From assembly GCF_007751035.1 (NCBI RefSeq), contig NZ_CP036433.1, positions 2,833,001 through 2,897,000 of the forward strand: 64,000 bases of DNA. The letters are read 5' to 3'. This document shows, in pieces, positions 1 through 8,804 of this stretch. Source of the DNA: Lignipirellula cremea (GTDB taxonomy: Bacteria > Planctomycetota > Planctomycetia > Pirellulales > Pirellulaceae). How positions within the stretch are numbered: the first letter of the stretch is position 1; each line of letters starts with the position of its first letter. The translations under genes and the position numbers were made by a program. The notes under the pieces are model-generated. The model did no database searches. It saw nothing but the letters and a program-made list of their open reading frames with translations, and was not told where the DNA came from.

Positions 1-2
1 AC

Positions 3-731
3 TGGCTCGAACATCGTAACCCGCGCTGGTTGTTTCCCGCTTTGGGACGCGGCCGCAACCAAGGCGGCGTCGCCGACAAGCCGATGGCCGAAGCCAGCGT
101 GCAGGGCGCCTGGAAGCGGGTCGTCGATCAGTCAGGGCTGGCCAAATCGGTCTCGATTCCTACGCTGCGGCACAGCTACGCCTCGCACCTGATCGAAGCC
201 GGCGTCGGGTTGCGACGCGTGCAGCAGCTGCTGGGCCATAGTTCGTTGCAGACCACCGCGCGGTACCTGCACGTCACCGAGCCCGGCGGCGAACATACGC
301 GCCAGATCATCGATCAGCTGATGCAAGGCGTCGGCGCCGCCTTGGATGCGGGAGCGCAGGTCGATGCTGACGGTCGCCGATGTTCTTCGTCGGCACGGTC
401 CCGCCTACCTGGAACGCCACGCGACGACGATGCCTGTCGAACAGAAACGCGTGCTGCGCTGCATCATGGCTTGCCGCACCGGCGAGTTGGGGACCGTGCA
501 TTACGCCTGCCGCCAGTGCGGGCAGGCGCATGTGATGGGTCGCTCGTGCGGCAACCGCCATTGCCCCAGCTGTCAAAGCGAGAAAGGCGGCGTCTGGTGC
601 GAACGACAGCTCGCCAGGCTGCTGCCGTGCCATTACTTCTTGTTGACGTTCACGGTTCCCCAGGCGTTCCGCGAGTTCGCTCGGCGACACCCGCGCGCCG
701 CGTACGCCGCCATGTTCCGCGCTTCGAGTGA
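3..731 (+). pseudogene. Tyrosine recombinase of copy A, C-terminal part, stop codon lost
   Basis: This frame encodes the C-terminal third of the element's XerD-like recombinase, including the second catalytic Arg, His257-equivalent and nucleophile Tyr266-equivalent. Two defects are visible. The catalytic His of the HxLRH motif is Pro (SIPTLRHSY), as in copies C and D. The normal stop (TAG in copies C-G) is CAG at 357-359, so the frame reads on through the transposase gene in a different phase to a stop at 729-731. The 3' overrun has no family similarity. The gene is probably inactive. Confidence 0.7.
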
Positions 732-1473
732 CGCCCTCAAGACGTTGGCCGCCGACCCGAAACGGTTAGGCGTCACGACGCTGGGCTTCTTCGGAGCGTT
801 GCACACCTGGGGCCGCGACTTGAACTATCATCCGCACCTGCATTACGTCGTTCCCGGCGGAGGGCTGGACGCGGAAGGCCAATGGCGGCAGACGCCGACC
901 AACTTCTTTCTGCCGTGTCAACCTCTGTCACTCCTGTACCGCGGGAAGCTGCGTGCGGCGCTTGACGCAGAGGGCTTGCTGGACGAGGTCGACGACTCGG
1001 TCTGGAGCGAGTCCTGGGTGGTCGATTGCCAGGCGGTCGGCGACGGCGCGGCGGCGGTCAAGTATCTGGCGCCGTACGTGTTTCGCGTCGCCCTGTCCGA
1101 CAAGCGGATCGTGGCCTGCGACGAACAATCGGTGACGTTCCGCTATCGCCGCAGCGGTTCGCAGCGATGGCGCACGATGCGGCTGGACGCAGACGAGTTC
1201 GTGCGGCGATTTCTGCAGCACGTCCTGCCGCGAGGGCTGCAAAAGGTTCGTCATTATGGGTTCCTCAGTCCTCGCGCGGGGCAATCGATCGAATCGCTGA
1301 AGTGGCTGGTGGCGGCCGCCTTGGGCTTGCTGTTCTGGCTGGCCTGGACGGAAACGATCATCGCGCCGCCGACGCCCGACTTCGCCTGCAGCGAGTGCGG
1401 CGGGCCTTTGATGCGTATCCGTTTCGAGCCGCCTCCGCCGCCGAGGCCCATCCCCACTTCTCAACCGCCCTAG
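364..1473 (+). CDS. IS91-family HUH/Y2 transposase (copy A)
   Basis: This is a 369-residue single-strand transposase of the IS91/Y2-transposase type. Visible parts are an N-terminal zinc-binding cluster (Cys49, Cys52, Cys62, Cys67, Cys70), the HUH metal-binding motif HPHLH at about 156-160, and the paired tyrosines of YLAPY at 234 and 238. The C-terminal CSECG knuckle and proline-rich tail follow. The start at ATG 364 is chosen because an upstream ATG overlapping the recombinase end is missing in copy E. The family nicks one strand at the ori end and moves by rolling-circle or strand-transfer steps. All catalytic residues are intact in this copy. Confidence 0.85.
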   Translation: MLTVADVLRRHGPAYLERHATTMPVEQKRVLRCIMACRTGELGTVHYACRQCGQAHVMGRSCGNRHCPSCQSEKGGVWCERQLARLLPCHYFLLTFTVPQAFREFARRHPRAAYAAMFRASSDALKTLAADPKRLGVTTLGFFGALHTWGRDLNYHPHLHYVVPGGGLDAEGQWRQTPTNFFLPCQPLSLLYRGKLRAALDAEGLLDEVDDSVWSESWVVDCQAVGDGAAAVKYLAPYVFRVALSDKRIVACDEQSVTFRYRRSGSQRWRTMRLDADEFVRRFLQHVLPRGLQKVRHYGFLSPRAGQSIESLKWLVAAALGLLFWLAWTETIIAPPTPDFACSECGGPLMRIRFEPPPPPRPIPTSQPP

Positions 1474-1489
1474 CGAGCCGGGCCTGCCG

Positions 1490-1765
1490 ATGCACGATCG
1501 ACGACACGTGTTGATGATTCAAAAGTCGCGGCAGCGACCGCGCTCCCACTGCGCGCCGACGTTCGATTTGGGCGTCGAAAACGATCGATACCCGGCGAAA
1601 CGGACAATCGTGATACAACACCTCTCCCTCAAACGCCCCGCTGGCGGTCGTCAAACGAAGGCGATTCCGCAGCAAGCCACTACGACCGAGTTCCGCCTCG
1701 GAAGCGTTTCCCTAAGGCCCTGCCCGGCCACCCGCCGCGCCGGGCTTCTCGAACAAACGACTTGA
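1490..1765 (+). CDS. Small 91-codon frame of the IS91-like element (copy A)
   Basis: A 91-residue basic frame downstream of the transposase, followed by the hairpin and right end. It keeps exactly 91 codons in all seven copies, with substitutions but no indels. That fits either a real accessory protein or simply young copies. No domain is recognised. It overlaps the region expected to contain the transposition origin, so it may be non-coding. Confidence 0.3.
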   Translation: MHDRRHVLMIQKSRQRPRSHCAPTFDLGVENDRYPAKRTIVIQHLSLKRPAGGRQTKAIPQQATTTEFRLGSVSLRPCPATRRAGLLEQTT

Positions 1766-2150
1766 CCTCGGCTCCTCGAACGTCAATTCGATCCCGCCCA
1801 CACGCGCAGCAACAACTCGCAGCGGGAAATCTCCGCACCGGCCCGCGAGGACAAATCCTAATTGTTAGCCTTGAACTTACCGCAATTAATTCACGGGCCA
1901 TTATGCTGACAAACCGGCAGCCTGCAGGTGCAAGACGGATCGCCCTGAAAGCCAATTATCCTGCTGGAAAGCGAATATCGATGATTTCGCAAATCACAAA
2001 GATAAAGGTACTCTACCTGTCTTTCGGAGCGATGTTCGCATGCAGCCTGCTGTTCTTCCTGCAGTACAATTCCGAGTTTTCCTTCCGTAAAATGGTAGAG
2101 ACTCGAATACTGCAGAAAAAAGTCGCGATCGAAAAAGTCGCCACGATGGA

Positions 2151-3440
2151 CACGGCAAACGCGCACTCTGCGGGACCTGGGCTGTTTGGGGGACGGGGCG
2201 CGCTGACCGGGGTTTTCTGCACAATTGACTGCTTGGGAGAATGGCGTTTCAGCACCTTCAACTGGCGATCATGATGACAGAAATTCAGTTCGATAATGTC
2301 GACTCGATCCTGACAAGTTTCGGCGAACTCACCGACCCCCGTTCGCATATCAACAGGCTCCATCTCTTCGGCGATCTGCTGGTCATTTCGATCATGGCAG
2401 TCATCGCTGGCGCGGATGGGCCGCAGGCGATCGGAATCTGGGCGAAGCACCATCAAACCTGGTTGAAAAAACACCTGGTGTTGCCCCATGGCGTCCCCTC
2501 GCACGACACGTTCGGACGCCTGCTTGGCCTGCTGAAACCGGCGGCCTTTCAGAAGTGTTTTGAAGCCTGGATTCGGTCGATCGCGCCGCTTGATAAAGAG
2601 ACCGACTTGAATCAAATTGCGATCGACGGCAAGGTCCTCAAGCGTAGCCACGATCGCAAACGCAAGCTGGGGCCGTTGTGGCTTGTCAGCGCCTGGTCGG
2701 TCGATCGTTCGCTCAGTCTGGGACAGCTGGCCACGGACGAAAAATCGAACGAAATCACGGCGATTCCCGAGCTTTTGGAGAATATCGAGGTCCAGGGAGC
2801 TGTGGTCACCATCGACGCCGCCGGCTGTCAACGCGAGATCGCCAGGAAGATCATCGACGGCCACGGCGACTACCTTCTGGCGCTCAAGGGGAATCAAGGA
2901 AAACTTTACGAAGCGGTGACAGACTACATCCTCCTGCACATGGAAAACGACTTCGCAGATATCCCGGCAAGACGCTTCACGGAAACGCTCCACGGCCACG
3001 GACGCGTCGACGAAATCACCTACTATCAGATGCCTGTTCCGAAGGATCTGGTGAACCGGGAAAAGTGGCCGGGATTGAAAACGATTGGCGTCGCGATTCG
3101 GCAAAGCGAGAGCGGTTCGAAGACTTCGAGTGATGCTCGCTTCTACATCGGCTCGATCGCCCTGGGGGTCAAGAAATTCGCCCGTTATGTGCGTGGCCAT
3201 TGGGCGATCGAGAATACGCTTCACTGGTGCCTGGATGTGACGTTTCGTGAGGACGAAAATCGGGTGCGTGAGCGGACGACCGCGGACAATCTGGCGTGGC
3301 TGAAACGCTTCGCCCTGAGCATGCTCAAGCAGCAAGATGACAAGTACAGCATCGCCATGCGTCGCCGCGTCGCCGGCTGGGACCTCGACTACCTCGCCAA
3401 AATCCTCGGAATTCCCGTACTATAGTGTGCGTTTGCCGTG
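2151..3440 (+). mobile_element. ISAs1-family insertion sequence
   Basis: A 1,290-bp element with near-perfect terminal inverted repeats beginning CACGGCAAACGC at both ends. It is flanked by a perfect 10-bp direct repeat CCACGATGGA (2141-2150 and 3441-3450). Length, repeats and transposase all fit the ISAs1 family, whose target duplications are 8-10 bp. The intact ends and duplication suggest a recent insertion. Confidence 0.93.
2241..3425 (+). CDS. ISAs1-family DDE transposase
   Basis: A 394-residue transposase filling the ISAs1-type element. The N-terminal helical region (FGELTDPRSHINRLH) is typical of the family. Acidic catalytic residues are visible in IDGKVLK, TIDAAGCQ and in HWAIENTLHW near the C-terminus, a DDE set. 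The stop lies 15 bp before the right inverted repeat end. The frame is intact, so the element may be active. The start at 2241 follows a GGGAGA stretch at very short spacing; ATG 2271 is an alternative start. Confidence 0.92.
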   Translation: MAFQHLQLAIMMTEIQFDNVDSILTSFGELTDPRSHINRLHLFGDLLVISIMAVIAGADGPQAIGIWAKHHQTWLKKHLVLPHGVPSHDTFGRLLGLLKPAAFQKCFEAWIRSIAPLDKETDLNQIAIDGKVLKRSHDRKRKLGPLWLVSAWSVDRSLSLGQLATDEKSNEITAIPELLENIEVQGAVVTIDAAGCQREIARKIIDGHGDYLLALKGNQGKLYEAVTDYILLHMENDFADIPARRFTETLHGHGRVDEITYYQMPVPKDLVNREKWPGLKTIGVAIRQSESGSKTSSDARFYIGSIALGVKKFARYVRGHWAIENTLHWCLDVTFREDENRVRERTTADNLAWLKRFALSMLKQQDDKYSIAMRRRVAGWDLDYLAKILGIPVL

Positions 3441-3956
3441 CCACGATGGATCAATGGATACAAGCAACCCAAAATCGAAATGTCGTACTTTTCGTTGACG
3501 CAAGTTGCAATGGATGGACGGTCGCCCATAAAGACCAATTCCATTCGTATACAGGCTGGTTTCGCTGTGAATACCAAACGCGCGCAATATTCATTGATAC
3601 TTCCATCGCTTCGGAATCTCCAACCTGGGCTCCCGCCAACATTGAAATTGAGCTCTTTGATTTACTGCAGAATCTTTGGAAAACCAACTCCGTGCCCACA
3701 GGCTCAATGAAGTCCTGGGGCGGCGCCGGTACGGTAGCCTGGCTAAACGACGGGAAGATCGTCGATCACGAATTCATCGGCAGACTGGCATCGCTTGAAG
3801 AAATGCAATGCCGAACGAAGGCGGCTTTTGGATCCCCTTGATTTTTCGACCCCGCCCCTTGGCAGTCAACAAGCCGCTGGACCGAAACCCCGTTGGTCCG
3901 TGGAAAGGGAATTTGCGTTGAACGGCGCCCAATCCTCACACCTGAAGGATCGAACG

Positions 3957-4298
3957 ATGACGAAGTACCTGATCTCCTTCCCCGCATCGGCGATGGATAT
4001 CTCCGAAGAAGACATGCCTGCTGTCGGCGAAGCGGCTCGCGCGGCCATCCGTGAGGCGAAGGACGCCGGCGTCTATGTGTTCGGCGGGGGAATCAACGAG
4101 GATGTCGCGCCGCGGATGGTCGCCGCCGACGGCGCCGTCACGAACGAGACCTACCCGCAGACCAGGGAGTTCAACGGCGGCTTCTGTGTCCTGGAGCTCC
4201 CGTCGCGCGAAGCCGCCGTCCAATGGGCCGCGAAGATCGCCAAAGCCTGCCGTTGCTCGCAGGAACTCCGCGAGTTCGGATACGACCCCGAGAGCTGA
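3957..4298 (+). CDS. YCII-related domain protein
   Basis: A 113-residue protein of the YCII-like/YciI alpha-beta barrel superfamily. It begins MTKYLISFP and contains VFGGGINED and an FCVLELPSREAAVQWA segment, typical of small stress-linked dimeric proteins often found near sigma-factor genes. Catalytic function is unproven for most members. A GAAGGA ribosome binding site lies 8 bp before ATG 3957. It follows the IS-split gene by 115 bp, an interval containing a GGACC/GGTCC hairpin (about 3880-3901). Confidence 0.7.
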   Translation: MTKYLISFPASAMDISEEDMPAVGEAARAAIREAKDAGVYVFGGGINEDVAPRMVAADGAVTNETYPQTREFNGGFCVLELPSREAAVQWAAKIAKACRCSQELREFGYDPES

Positions 4299-4581
4299 CC
4301 GGCAAGGTTGCAGCCCGATGCGAACGCGGAGGTCCTTTCTGCAGCTTCCTTCTTCCTCGCCATGAACTTCGGGCAGGACGCACGTTCAATCGCCTTGGCT
4401 GCATTCGCGAGGCTCAATCGAGTAAGCAGAAAAAGGAGCGCCAAGGGAGTAGCCAATGGCTACATTTCTTTTTGCGAGAATTAGCTGTCTGCCGAGTCAG
4501 GCCGCAATTGTGCCGCCTGCAGGTTACAGGCGGAAACTTCCTGTAAAAAGGTTATCTGACGAAATACCCTTGGACCCATCG

Positions 4582-5118
4582 ATGAATCCCTGTTCGCCGC
4601 CGAAATCGTCGAGCGATCAGCACGGATCACGTGTTGCCGGCCTTGGCGCCAAAGCTGCAGCCATGGTGTTATCGCTTGCCTTTGTTGCCATCCTACTGCA
4701 AGGCCTGTCTCGGGCTGTCCCCGGATTACGGCACGAAGAGTACGCCGAGAGCCCCATCGGAATCCTGATCGGCAACGGCATTTGGCTCTTGATAACGGGA
4801 GCCTTCATCGCATACTTGTGGCGACAAGGCGATCACTTTCTCTACCCAGAGACACATGGTTTTCTTGTGCAAGAACAACGCGCGGCGATCTCGATTCTTG
4901 ACAATCACCATTTGAAACCGGCTGCAGGTGAAATGCCAGTGGACGCTATGTACGCTTCCTTGAGCCTCCGTGACCTTCTTCGCACCTGCCGTGCGATGTA
5001 CAAGCAGAAGAACCCCGACCGACACAACAAATTACTGTATGCCATTCAAGCTCACGCCGATATGCAGAACACGCCTTCGGGTGAGCCCTCTGCCGAATCG
5101 CAAAGAAAACCCGGATAA
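4582..5118 (+). CDS. Hypothetical two-TM membrane protein
   Basis: A 178-residue protein with two predicted membrane segments (AAAMVLSLAFVAILLQG and IGILIGNGIWLLITGAFIAYLW), followed by a soluble tail rich in polar residues. No family is recognised. ATG 4582 is preferred over an in-frame ATG at 4456, because the 4456-4581 stretch contains a strong hairpin (GCCGCCTG/CAGGCGG at about 4511-4532) that looks non-coding. It lies in the IS-rich accessory segment and may have been transferred with its neighbours. Confidence 0.5.
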   Translation: MNPCSPPKSSSDQHGSRVAGLGAKAAAMVLSLAFVAILLQGLSRAVPGLRHEEYAESPIGILIGNGIWLLITGAFIAYLWRQGDHFLYPETHGFLVQEQRAAISILDNHHLKPAAGEMPVDAMYASLSLRDLLRTCRAMYKQKNPDRHNKLLYAIQAHADMQNTPSGEPSAESQRKPG

Positions 5119-5225
5119 CAAAACATAGCACCGCGGTCGTGAAGTCGAACGATTCCAAAGGGACGGTCCTTCACCACCTCCAGGTGAAGTTAGACCCTGC
5201 CAGCTCAATCATGCCCGCCTCTTGA

Positions 5226-5402
5226 AAGAAACCCGCAACGCATGTCAACGGCGAAATCACGCCGCCGACCGTGCGCGTCGAAGTGCGGCACGGTCTCAAA
5301 CTCGGCGTCATGTCAACTTCTGACGCGCTCGCTGAAGCCCGCCGTCGCGGTGTCGATCTCGTGCTCCAGGCGGCGTCCTGCGATCCGCCTCGCTGCGGGT
5401 AA
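5226..5402 (+). pseudogene. infC: Remnant of translation initiation factor IF-3 (N-terminal domain)
   Basis: The frame reads KKPATHVNGEITPPTVRVEV, then GVMSTSDALAEARRRGVDLV and ends CDPPRCG, followed by stop TAA at 5400-5402. This matches the IF-3 N-terminal domain (NGEI...VRVI...LGVMST..AL..A...GVDLVEVAP...PPVC). An in-frame stop lies just upstream at 5223-5225 and no usual start codon is present. The linker and C-terminal ribosome-binding domain are missing. It is best read as a partial duplicate gene. A short functional product is unlikely but not excluded. The flanks 5119-5225 and 5403-5782 show no other gene. Confidence 0.7.
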
Positions 5403-5782
5403 AACTCCGTCGCGATGGAGGGTCGGCACTTGATGCGAGGCAGTCGAATCACCGGGTTCCGTGATCGAGGGTTGTGATCCTGCAATAATCGTTGACTCGC
5501 TGTACAAAACGGCAGGTTATGCGGATTGAGTATTCACTCCGCCGCACGATGGCCAGTTGCTCTTTCCGGTCGTCCAAATCTTGTTCGTGGGCTTGTGTCC
5601 GTGTACGATTCTTAACATGTCTTGCTGGGGGCAGCGTCAATCGAAGAATGCCCGTTTGAAGTGTGCGGCAGTCTACGTCGGACAGGAAGCGACGGTCGCT
5701 GTCCGCCGCCATGTTAGCCGATCGTCAGCCTTTGACCTGAGCCGACGAATCCAACCTTGTTTTCGTGAAAGAGGCGAGCACC

Positions 5783-6508
5783 ATGCAGCGCGACGACGAA
5801 TGGAATCCGTCCGAGAATCCCTACGCCACGCCGCGGTCGCTGGCCTATGAGTCAAAACCAGGCGCCGGTGCTGAGCATTCAGAACAGGAACTGAAACCCT
5901 TTCGAACGATCTGGACCCGTCCTCGTGAGACCGTTCGCAGGATCATCGCAGTCAACCCTGAACTTCACGTTGTGCTGCTGGCGTGCCTTGCCGGAATCGG
6001 CGAAACGCTTGATCGGGCGTCGATGCGCAACCTTGGCGATAAAATGCCGCTGGCGGCCATCCTGGGAGTCGCGTTGGTGTTTGGCCCCCTGGGAGGTCTG
6101 CTCAGCCTCTGGGTTGGATCCCATTTGATCCGATTGTCGGGCAATTGGATGGGAGGCGCCGGCAATCGAGAAAGCATCAAGACGGCGATCGCCTGGGCTT
6201 CAGTGCCTGCGGTTTTCGCCTTGCCGCTATGGATTCCGGCGATTGCATTTTTTGGTTCTGACATGTTCACCGCGGCGACCCCACGACTGGACGCCCAGCC
6301 CGTGTTATGGATTCCGTTTGTCGCGATCGCTCTCGTGGAGATCGTTCTGGGAGTGTGGGGATTTGTGCTGCTTTGCAACACGATCGCAGAAGTTCAGGGT
6401 TTCCACTCCGCGTGGGCCGGACTTGGCAACCTGATACTTGCAGGCGCCCTGTTTTTCGTGCCGTTGCTCGTCATTGTGTTCGGTGTGGTCTTTCTGTTAC
6501 AGGCCTGA
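5783..6508 (+). CDS. Yip1-like multi-pass membrane protein
   Basis: A 241-residue protein with a polar N-terminus (SENPYATP motif, common in planctomycete membrane proteins), then about five hydrophobic segments with the layout of the Yip1 domain. Amphipathic RPRETVRRII precedes the first membrane helix, a typical Yip1-type start. A GAGG ribosome binding site sits just before ATG 5783. The stop codon TGA (6506-6508) lies inside the 12-bp target duplication of the downstream IS4-family element, so insertion spared the coding sequence. The function is unknown. Confidence 0.7.
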   Translation: MQRDDEWNPSENPYATPRSLAYESKPGAGAEHSEQELKPFRTIWTRPRETVRRIIAVNPELHVVLLACLAGIGETLDRASMRNLGDKMPLAAILGVALVFGPLGGLLSLWVGSHLIRLSGNWMGGAGNRESIKTAIAWASVPAVFALPLWIPAIAFFGSDMFTAATPRLDAQPVLWIPFVAIALVEIVLGVWGFVLLCNTIAEVQGFHSAWAGLGNLILAGALFFVPLLVIVFGVVFLLQA

Positions 6509-6511
6509 CCC

Positions 6512-8026
6512 GAATGGCATTCAATCCGCGTAACTCTTTATTCTTTGCCGGGTTGGTGGCTGTGACGGGGCTTGGTCATGAGCTTGTACGGATTGGGCCG
6601 GCGTTTGCGGACTCGCGGTTCGTAGCGGTCCGGGCGATTGCCAACGACATGCTGCAAGCAGCAATCATAAAACACGTCGCAGAGCGGATCGGCGTCCCCT
6701 GTCATGCACAACACCGGCAGCAACTCGTTAAGCGTTTGCATCGTCCCCTTAAAGCTGATTTGCCAGGGTTGCACGTCGCCGCGGATCGCTGCCTCGCACA
6801 TCATCTGACGGACCAAGTTATAGGCCGTGAAGTGAGCTCGGATTTCGTTCCGCACACGATGGGGTTGCTTGCAGCGCAAGTGGTCCATTTGCATCACCGT
6901 TTTCAACGATCTTAGATTTAATTCTGCTTGCCACCGCCGACGATAAAGAGCCGCCAGATCCTCCTTGTTGTACTCGATGTCGTCGAGCAAGTTGGTCACA
7001 ATGATGACCTCACGCGTGCGAAAGCCGGGCGTGGCGATCCGCACCCGGATCTCACGCAGTGTCAGGAATACGTCATAGCCGGCGTACTCTTCTGCGGTCA
7101 TCCAGGCAGGCCGTGGCGGCTTGTCCCAGAACACCGCGTGTTCGTCTTTGCTGTAGCGCACGCCGGTGCGGAAATCGGTCCTTCGCGATTGATGTTTTCG
7201 CAGCACCACATGCACCCCTCGGGCCAGCTGCCGGGCGATGTCGAACCAGCCAGAATAGGCTCGATCTGCGAGATAAACGTCGTCTTCTTCGAGGATTTTG
7301 TCGATCTCACGGAACAGGCTGACCTCGGCCGTCAGCTTGCCTTTATAGCGACCCATGGCGGCTTCCAGCACGACGCCGGTGGCCAGGCCGAAGAAGACCA
7401 CCATCCGCATGATGGGAAATCCACAGCCGGGTTTTTGCCCCGCCATTTGCGGATAGGCTTCTTGGTTTTCAGGAGTGTCAGCCATTGTCAGCGTGCAACC
7501 GTCGCCGACGATAACGCGATGTCCTCGCCAGAGCCATTGATCGGGGACGGAATCTTCGATCGCGGCGCCAGAATCTGTCACCAGGCGGTGCATGCCGGCT
7601 TCGTTAAGTTTGTCTCGCGCCATGCAGTAGGCGCCGCTTAGAGCGGCAGGAATCGGCAGGCCTTTAGCGGCGCGAAAGGCGATCAATTTGGCAACCGCCT
7701 GGACGCAGTTGTGGCCGGAAGTGAGGGTTTGCGAGAGGAACACCCAAACGGTGACGGCGGTGTCGTAAATTCGCGCGGAATCGAGGATTGTACTTGCGTC
7801 GCCAAAGCTGGATCGGATAGTCTGTTGATCGATCAGCGCAGCGAAGAACAGTTGATCATCACGTCGGGCCGCAGCCAACCGCGAGCGAAAAGAATCGAAC
7901 ATCGAAGGGGCCTCCTTGCCTTTGAGAATTTGAGCGTTCCCAAAGAATATGCCCGCGAGGCCCCTTCCTTGTCGATATCAACTTATCCGCTAGCCCGAGA
8001 AGGACTTAGGCGGATTGAGTGCCATT
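6512..8026 (-). mobile_element. IS4-family insertion sequence
   Basis: A 1,515-bp element whose ends carry imperfect inverted repeats (AATGGCATTCAATCCGC on the left, AATGGCACTCAATCCGC on the right strand). A 12-bp direct repeat CAGGCCTGACCC flanks it at 6500-6511 and 8027-8038. Duplications of 10-13 bp are characteristic of IS4. The transposase lies on the minus strand. The element is inserted at the stop codon of the Yip1-like gene. Confidence 0.93.
6538..7902 (-). CDS. IS4-family transposase
   Basis: A 454-residue DDE transposase. Visible catalytic elements are Asp in VIVGDGCTLT, Asp in VYLADRAYSG, and the C-terminal Y..R....E signature in YRRRWQAELNLRSLK. This last motif marks the IS4 superfamily. 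The gene fills the element and appears intact, so it could still be active. Confidence 0.92.
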   Translation of the reverse strand: MFDSFRSRLAAARRDDQLFFAALIDQQTIRSSFGDASTILDSARIYDTAVTVWVFLSQTLTSGHNCVQAVAKLIAFRAAKGLPIPAALSGAYCMARDKLNEAGMHRLVTDSGAAIEDSVPDQWLWRGHRVIVGDGCTLTMADTPENQEAYPQMAGQKPGCGFPIMRMVVFFGLATGVVLEAAMGRYKGKLTAEVSLFREIDKILEEDDVYLADRAYSGWFDIARQLARGVHVVLRKHQSRRTDFRTGVRYSKDEHAVFWDKPPRPAWMTAEEYAGYDVFLTLREIRVRIATPGFRTREVIIVTNLLDDIEYNKEDLAALYRRRWQAELNLRSLKTVMQMDHLRCKQPHRVRNEIRAHFTAYNLVRQMMCEAAIRGDVQPWQISFKGTMQTLNELLPVLCMTGDADPLCDVFYDCCLQHVVGNRPDRYEPRVRKRRPNPYKLMTKPRHSHQPGKE

Positions 8027-8137
8027 CAGGCCTGACCCTGAGGTGCATATGAAACCGGGTTTGTTGCCTTTTTTTTGAAAACCTTGTTCTTTTCCTGGCC
8101 CGTTGAACCTCACCGCCAGGGGCAACAGAGCGCAAAG

Positions 8138-8677
8138 ATGAAAACTGCAATATCGGTACTTGCCGTCGTCGTGGCCCTGATCGGCATTCGCCTTTACGCC
8201 AGTCCTCCCATTCGTCCTTCACTTGAGCCATTGCAACTCCGCCGTTTGGACCGCTATGTGCGGATTACCGACCGACCCTTTGAGATGCAAGATTCAACGA
8301 TAACGTTTTGTCGACCACCGGAAGAGATCGCACTGAATCCCCACGATCCCGCATTCCCTGAAACAGCTTTCTGCCATGTTTATGTGAACGAAATAGCCAA
8401 GAATCCCATGTTAACGGGGAAAGGGATCTATCCCGAGGGATCCCTTGTGATCAAATCAAAACTTGCAGCGGCCGACAGCCAGAAACCTGAGCTGTTCACG
8501 GTAATGCAGAAAATGGCAAACGGCTATGACACCGAACGTGGCAACTGGAAATACACGGTCGTTGATGGAACGTCCTATCGGCAGCTCGCTTCTGGGCGAA
8601 TTGATTCCTGCATCCAGTGTCACGAACAATACAAGGAAACGGATTACATCACGCGCGAGTACATCGCCGAAAAGTGA
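8138..8677 (+). CDS. Cytochrome P460-domain protein, secreted
   Basis: A 179-residue protein with an N-terminal signal or anchor (AISVLAVVVALIGIRLYA) and one haem c-binding motif, CIQCH at 158-162, near the C-terminus. It also has P460-like features (WKYTVVDG, and TDYITREY after the haem motif). P460 proteins are periplasmic c-type haemoproteins; some oxidise hydroxylamine and many have unknown roles. No partner cytochrome or nitrogen gene is adjacent. The start at ATG 8138 was chosen because it begins the signal sequence. Confidence 0.75.
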   Translation: MKTAISVLAVVVALIGIRLYASPPIRPSLEPLQLRRLDRYVRITDRPFEMQDSTITFCRPPEEIALNPHDPAFPETAFCHVYVNEIAKNPMLTGKGIYPEGSLVIKSKLAAADSQKPELFTVMQKMANGYDTERGNWKYTVVDGTSYRQLASGRIDSCIQCHEQYKETDYITREYIAEK

Positions 8678-8804
8678 CGAACCGGGTGATGCAACCTGAC
8701 TGCGGACGGGAGCGTTTTGGCAAGAGAAAGATCATTCCCGCGACAGGGTGATCCAGGGCGTTCCGCCGTCAGGCAACACGTGAGGTTCAACCAAAAAGGG
8801 TCCT

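Larger units (their letters stand above)
1..1866 (+). mobile_element. IS91-like element, copy A (left part outside window)
   Basis: This is the right three quarters of a roughly 2.5-kb element present seven times in the window. Base 1 matches position 14,749 of complete copy C, so about 634 bp lie left of the window. The order is tyrosine recombinase, HUH/Y2 transposase, a small 91-codon frame, then a GC-rich hairpin (1722-1728 with 1739-1745) before the right end, which reads AATTGTT in every copy. Next to the terminal GTT lies AGCC. Unlike copies C-G, no minus-strand cassette gene follows; a plus-strand gene does. Confidence 0.85.
1981..3841 (+). pseudogene. Membrane-anchored thioredoxin-like protein gene, split by an ISAs1-family element
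   Basis: The 5' part (1981-2150) encodes a short cytoplasmic start, one hydrophobic segment (FGAMFACSLLFFLQ) and a basic stretch. The 3' part (3451-3841) continues in the same frame with a domain containing VVLFVDASCNGW, a thioredoxin-like strand and turn with only one cysteine. Removing the IS and one copy of the 10-bp target duplication CCACGATGGA restores one open frame of 186 residues. The thioredoxin-like assignment is inference from the strand-turn pattern, and the protein family is not identified. The IS-split gene is presumably non-functional. Confidence 0.75.

Noticed and set aside
3842-3956. GGACC/GGTCC hairpin with CAAC and GTTG ends considered as an attC
   Set aside because: The two arms between boxes differ strongly in length and do not pair; no extrahelical-base pattern.
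5449-5712. An 87-codon minus-strand frame between the IF-3 remnant and the Yip1-like gene
   Set aside because: No ribosome binding site, no domain, composition typical of a chance frame.
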